A DNA stretch of 64,000 bases from Phoronis australis (lineage: Eukaryota; Phoronida; Phoronidae): the NCBI GenBank assembly GCA_002633005.1, contig NMRA01000027.1, forward strand, positions 225,265 to 289,264, in the 5' to 3' direction. The notes beneath the pieces are model-generated. The model worked only from the letters and a program-made list of their open reading frames with translations, ran no database searches and was not told the origin of the DNA. Shown piece by piece: positions 58,732 to 64,000 of this stretch; position 1 is the first letter of the stretch; each line of letters begins with the position of its first letter. Position numbers and translations under genes: made by a program.

Positions 58732-59099
58732 TTAAACCTGGAAGGACGCAGTGGCCGCGCTCCCATTTGGCGCGGCATCCCAAGGCTGAACCAAGTTTGG
58801 AATAACTTCAATTATCTCGGAAAAGGCGTTAGCCAATTTTCAAGCTTTAGGAAACACGCCGACAGTTCGCAATATCACACAAAAGGTGGCACAATAGTTA
58901 AAATGCAAATCGTTTCAAGAAACTCACCGCAACCAGCTTCCGAAATACGAGGCACACTTTGGAAATTTCCTCCCCAAGTTTCACTTCAGTTGTCGACTAA
59001 CGATTTAAGTGTTTCAACGACCGAATCGATTTCTAACCGACACAAACATGAAGGGTCAATCGCGTTCATTCCCATCTCTTATCACTAAGAGAAACCTGC

Positions 59100-60320
59100 A
59101 GCGTTGTTCTTCGCCGATCGTGTGAAATGACATACAGGAACAGTGCCACTAAAGGGAGCAATACTAGTAAATTTAAAATTGTCACAAAACTTGGTGCTGT
59201 TATCTAGGTGATATTAACTTATTTGCACTAGGTAACGCCCCTGCAGCAGTGGAATCGTTCGAAAGCCATCGATAGCAACACGCATGTCAACTTTCATGAG
59301 AGGAGGATGTCAACTACACTCGAAAATAATAAAAATAGCTATTACATGGCGTACACCGAGTTACATCCATCCGAAAATGGAAAAGTGTTATCGCCTCCAT
59401 GAAGTGACATTAAACCCGCGCTTTCGGGAAAAAATCAACGTTGATTTAGGTCAATTACCGTTATAAAACTGATCTTGACTTGTTCTTTACTCAGTTTAGA
59501 AGTGAATAAATGATGAACTGGAAGTCCTTTCCAATCACAGAAACCACACCTTTTTGACAAATGAACATACAAATGAACAATTTGTGACAAACTTCTCAAA
59601 GGTAAGTAGCCTAAATCAAAACTTGGTTTGGCGACAGAAATGAAGCACAGCTTTAATGTTCAGTGCCGCTTTTAATATGACGCCATAAGCCAAATTTTAG
59701 GAAAATCCGTCAAGGAAGTACAAAGATACAGAGGAAAACGTAAAAAATGAACTTGGCACGGCGAACAGCAAAAGTCGCATTCGTCCGAAAGTTGTCGTCA
59801 CCCGTTACCACATTCATAGAAATACACTTGCAAGGATTTTAGGAGAGACAACATCAGACGCACAAAACACAACTGCCCCTTAGAAGCGCCACAGTAGTGG
59901 TGCCGCCTGAACGTCAACTTAGCTTCGTTCCAGCATCTAGCATGCAGTCGGCTTCGTGCAAGTCGAAAATACAGCCGAGTTCCTGATTGTATTCGCACGT
60001 GCGAGTTGATACTCGGATATTGAGATTATAAATATGTTGTCGTTGCTAAGTAACTTGCGTCATTTCTATGGCTAATCATGGGCAATAATAGATCGGAGCC
60101 GTCCAGTACCTACGGTCGGGTGTTAGTCACACTTTAATCCTGGTCGCATACATCCGAAAGCAAGAACGCATAGATGTTTCCTCAACAGCCAAATTTCATG
60201 AAAATCTACCCTAACTACGACAAACAGAGGCAAACGTAAAAACTACAATTGCTACAAGGGGCGCGCGACTGCAGTGAGGCCCGTCCGAACATTCCCCAGT
60301 GCCGTGTCATCCATGAAAGG
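59100..60320. repeat. Diverged family D repeats
   Basis: Blocks such as GATACAGAGGAAAACGTAAAA (about 59727) and ACAGAGGCAAACGTAAAAACT (about 60223) with degraded G-rich boxes (CTACAAGGGGCGCGC near 60250) match the cluster at 54-55 kb. No gene is supported. Confidence 0.65.
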
Positions 60321-60924
60321 AAAATGTCTGCAAAGTTTCACGAACATTCATAGGACAGTGGACCCCGAACAGTATGGCAGCATAATGCGCCTCCCTCAAG
60401 AAACACACAGACACATCGTGCACCCAAGCACAAACGCACACGCACGAACCCGCCACTATGATACACGCACACATATACACACACAAACTAATATGTGGAG
60501 GCACAAATCGGATACTAAACCTTGCTTTGGCCGGGTCTTTTAGTGATTTGTTGACTATTAAATCTACTGTAAAACGATGGTGGGTAACACTCCTCAACTT
60601 CCAACAGTTTGGAACAATTTTGAAAACTCTGCTTAATCGACAAGCATGACGAACGAGTTACAAATTGACTGTGGAGAAATACCGTCCACCCAAATACTAC
60701 ATGGTCCACTTAGCACATAATGCTTTCAACGCTATGGGAGGCATCAGCAGGAGACAATACCCGAGTCGCCAGATGGCGTGTCCGTCTCGTCCAAGATTCG
60801 GCTCACACAGAAATAATGATAAACAGCACGTCGTGGAAATCGACATTTCATGAAACCGCTCAAAAATGGTTCGATAATGCAGCAATTTACAGGAAGGTGG
60901 AATAGAAAAAATATCAAAATACAG

Positions 60925-61335
60925 AAATGTTCGCTTAGTATTGCTTTTGACGCTCGATTTTACAATATAATGCATGATTTTTTTAATGAAAATGCCGGAC
61001 CTGGTTGCATGTGGAGATAACCTGACCGGATCTATTAAGATAATGCGATAGTGTTGGATTAAGGAATTGATGGCTCATCTAAAACTGCCAAACAACATGT
61101 CCTGGAAATGGAGCACAATTTGTGAGTTCACTCAAAAATAGTTCGACAATGAAACAATAAACTAGTAATGGAATTAAGGTGAAGAGATATAGCCCAGTTA
61201 TCAAAAGCGAAAATGATCGCTTGGCATTGCATTTGACGTCCGATATTACAAGATACTGTCATGCTCTTCTCGCATGGAAATACGCACGTGCAGACAATCC
61301 GACCGGATCCAAGTAAGATAATACACGCCAGTTTT
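60925..61335. repeat. Repeat family E, copies 2 and 3
   Basis: Two tandem diverged units (about 60925-61050 and 61215-61335) match 55556-55705: TTGCATTTGACGTCCGATATTACAA, GACAATCCGACCGGATC and AAGATAATRC. Confidence 0.65.
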
Positions 61336-64000
61336 GACTTACGAAGTACACGAAGAACGCCAGCATAGGGCGAAATCACCAACAGGGTTTAGTATCCATT
61401 GAAATTGTTAAGTAATGAAGTCCTCGAAGTAAACACCATACAATCCCGATTTCGCAATAATTTCGACAGATTCAATGTCGTCGTTTTTACAAACCATCAT
61501 TTGGCAAAAGTCTACATGTTATCAAGGATTCACAGTGTTGGTGGAACTTAATTAGCGCTTTTAAGCAAACTAACATGAGAGCGCTGCGATAACATACATG
61601 TTGTTAACAGGTTCGCCATCGTGTTTACTGTAAAACGCAAACAGGATAAAAAATTGCTCTGGTACACGTACGTCTTATAACAAAAGATACACACATTACC
61701 ACCTGGGTTGTGAGTCATTCTCTGAACTTCTTGAACTCCAAACAACGTAACTTGGCTGGGGGGAGCAAAGGGCGGACAGACTCATAGTCTACATGATCAT
61801 TGCCCGAAGGGTACTTGACAAATCGACACAATTTAGACAATGAAGATTATGAATCACGTCCAAGGGAAATTCCCCGACATCACCATTCACCGTCGCTATC
61901 ACAATAATTATGACAACATTCTGCAGCTTTTTGACTGAACTGTGCGGCGACAAAATTTTCGTGAAAAGCCAAAACGTACCCCGTTCAATTGCTTTACGAA
62001 GTCCTCAGATGACGCTTCCAATAATTACCACAATAGCAGCGTTCCCATGTATTTCGAAATCCCGGAGATATTTAAAAAAAAGTTTGATCTTAGCTACGTT
62101 CACACATTCAAACAATAAAAAGCACCCTCTTCGCGTGAGTGATTTTTCTATTTTAGATAAAAGAGTAACACATGTTCAACAGGAATAAAAATAGCACCAA
62201 ACAAAACTAGGCAATACCTTTATTACTCGAGACATAAATTTAAATTTCTTACAAAAACAACAGCAATTGTTCCGCGCAAGCGTCGGTAAAACGGATCCCG
62301 ATATCTCCCGATGTCGGCAATAAGCCGAGCAACATGTACTACTTACTGCTGAGTGAATCGTGCAGACAAAGACACGAGTTAGTCTGGCAAACCTCACAGG
62401 GACTGATCGCACATCACATCAATCACGCATTGACGTAGCACGCAATGCATCAAGCGATCAGTGCTACTGCATGAATTGGCAAGCACAAAAATACGCTAAT
62501 AGAATTAGTATGTGCCTTTGCCCTTACTTCAGAACGAAAAATTCCCAGCAACCACAAATCATGCACGTCACGGGAGTACTTAAGATCAACAGAACCGCTG
62601 CGAACGCACGAGAGCAAGAATATCGGCATTTTCTTCAAGAACGAATCTTAAAAAAGCGCTAATTAAATATTGAAGTCTCACATGTCATTACCCCCAGAAA
62701 CTCTTCTTACTTCACAAGCTACGGGGAGAAATAAAAAAATGCGGGGTTTGTAAGACGTGACCTATCACTTCTAGACAACCCACAACGCCGTTGAAATGAA
62801 ACTGTAATTTGTCATCACCATTTCCGACAGATTGTGAAGGCGTTTCCCATGACAACAAGGTAGCTGATAAGAAATGCCCTTGAAAAAGTGCGCGTTCCAC
62901 AGGCTGTTTTTCGCATTGCTTGTGGCTTGCATAGCAAATGTGAAATGCACAGGCAATACGTAGTTTGGATATTTGTTGCATGAGTCACGAACGATGAGCA
63001 GATTGCATGTTATACCATCACAATGGGTCAATCCCATAGATCACATGAATTAGCGATTTGGCCGACTTTCAAGTCGCCCGGGAGAAAGAGTAGAAATAAC
63101 ACGCGAATTGGCATCCGCTCAAAAATGACGACCGTTTTTTTATCATTGCATGCAAATACGACATGTAGGAAGACTGCATTGGTTTCGAATATTAGTTTTT
63201 GGTGTGTAACAGTACGAGTGTATCAGAGTCAGTGCAGATATCTAGCACTGGCAGTTTGTAATTAATGTACATCAATTAAACTACCGTTCTTAACTGCAGT
63301 TCTAGGTAGGGACGCGTAGCCAACAACATAGCCGAACGCAGTAACTCAGTTGTCTCTCAAATAACATTTTCTGAAAATTTTGTTAACAATGAAGGCTTTT
63401 GTGAATAACAGCGGATTTTTTTTCGCTAAAAAGTGACCCAGTTGAGCGGTACAATTTGACCGTACCTTGTGAACGAGAGCACCAATGAGGGCACCGCATG
63501 TATTGCAATAAAGCCTCCCAAGACCCTTCAATAAATAAATTACAAGCTAAATGACTGTCGTCAGCCCCGTGATTGCTGGTTGACAAGGCTACAGACAATT
63601 CGCCCAGTCAGTTCATGATTAGATGTCAGAAATTAGTATTTCGATTGCTCACAAGTACGTGATACACTTTAACAACAAAAGGTCATGTTGATGATAGCTT
63701 TAATAATGCTAGTATTGTGTGCGGCTGAGCATCGTAACGAGTCACCAATAGTCCATACAAGCCGAGTTTGGCAACTCGCACTAACACACCAGGGGCGGTA
63801 CACAACACATCCGATATCTTGAACACAAGTTTTATGAATGGGGTGCTAGATGAACTCGGAGGGAACTAGTATACACAGACAGGGCACAATAAATAAAAGA
63901 AAACACGTATATATTAGGTGTCAGATTCTTACTACGCTTTCTCCTTTTTCAAGTTCATTGTTTGTCCTGCCTCGTACTCTTCCCCCAGAATAGTGGCAAT
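61336..64000. other. Unannotated terminal region
   Basis: I find no recognisable exon, transposase, reverse transcriptase or RNA gene here. Open frames up to 100 codons (for example 62360-62662) lack any domain I recognise. Confidence 0.4.

Larger units (their letters stand above)
57418..58735 (+). mobile_element. THAP-domain DNA transposon with TTAA flanks (Kolobok-like)
   Basis: Long terminal inverted repeats (about 57422-57674 and 58501-58731) begin AGGCGAA and end TTCGCCT, and are bounded by TTAA on both sides (57418-57421, 58732-58735). The left repeat has an extra ~25-bp local duplication. Between them is a decayed THAP-domain gene. TTAA target duplication, RR...YY ends and a THAP domain together suggest the Kolobok superfamily; piggyBac also uses TTAA but its ends normally start CCC. 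Confidence 0.85.

Noticed and set aside
60274-60543. Frames rich in His/Thr near 60.4 kb
   Set aside because: They overlap a CA-rich low-complexity tract and lack any domain.

Overview
The window is nuclear DNA from an animal. Coding sequence is sparse, AT-rich and spliced with GT-AG introns, and most of the rest is dispersed repeats, minisatellites and transposon remains. Four single-copy genes are recognisable from their conserved protein sequence: TOMM20, DNAL1, MRPS10 and TALPID3 (KIAA0586). A fifth gene encodes a large SNTX/stonustoxin-like N-terminal domain fused to a P-loop GTPase. This gene set and repeat content fit an invertebrate deuterostome (hemichordate, echinoderm or cephalochordate; an acorn worm is my low-confidence guess). 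Two long N runs and two single Ns mark assembly joins.

Layout. Positions 1-2050 hold a ~640 bp direct repeat in front of the SNTX-GTPase gene (2111-6356, +, two exons). Positions 6.4-13.4 kb have no gene I can support, only diverged repeats and hairpins. TOMM20 (13616-20173, +, four exons) converges on DNAL1 (20936-26071, -, eight exons). DNAL1 is head-to-head with MRPS10 (26182-32819, +, six exons), with only 110 bp between the two start codons. MRPS10 converges on TALPID3 (33786 to at least 53354, -), whose 5' exons I do not find. From 53.4 kb to the end there are only mobile-element remains and repeats, including a THAP-domain transposon with long inverted repeats and TTAA flanks.

Gene relations. 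Two genes serve mitochondria (TOM20 import receptor, mitoribosomal uS10m) and two serve cilia (axonemal dynein light chain 1, centriolar TALPID3). They alternate along 40 kb. The closeness of TOMM20 and TALPID3 recalls human 14q23.1, where TOMM20L and KIAA0586 are near neighbours.

Most notable points: (1) the SNTX-like domain joined to a GTPase and Cys/His-rich modules; (2) a duplicated three-exon block in TALPID3 totalling 464 nt, which cannot be read in frame if both copies are used, next to an assembly gap; (3) three tandem copies of a TOMM20 splice donor; (4) a tandem array of branch-point-like motifs in front of a DNAL1 exon; (5) a repeat family carrying near-consensus CTCF-like sites; (6) the Kolobok-like THAP transposon.
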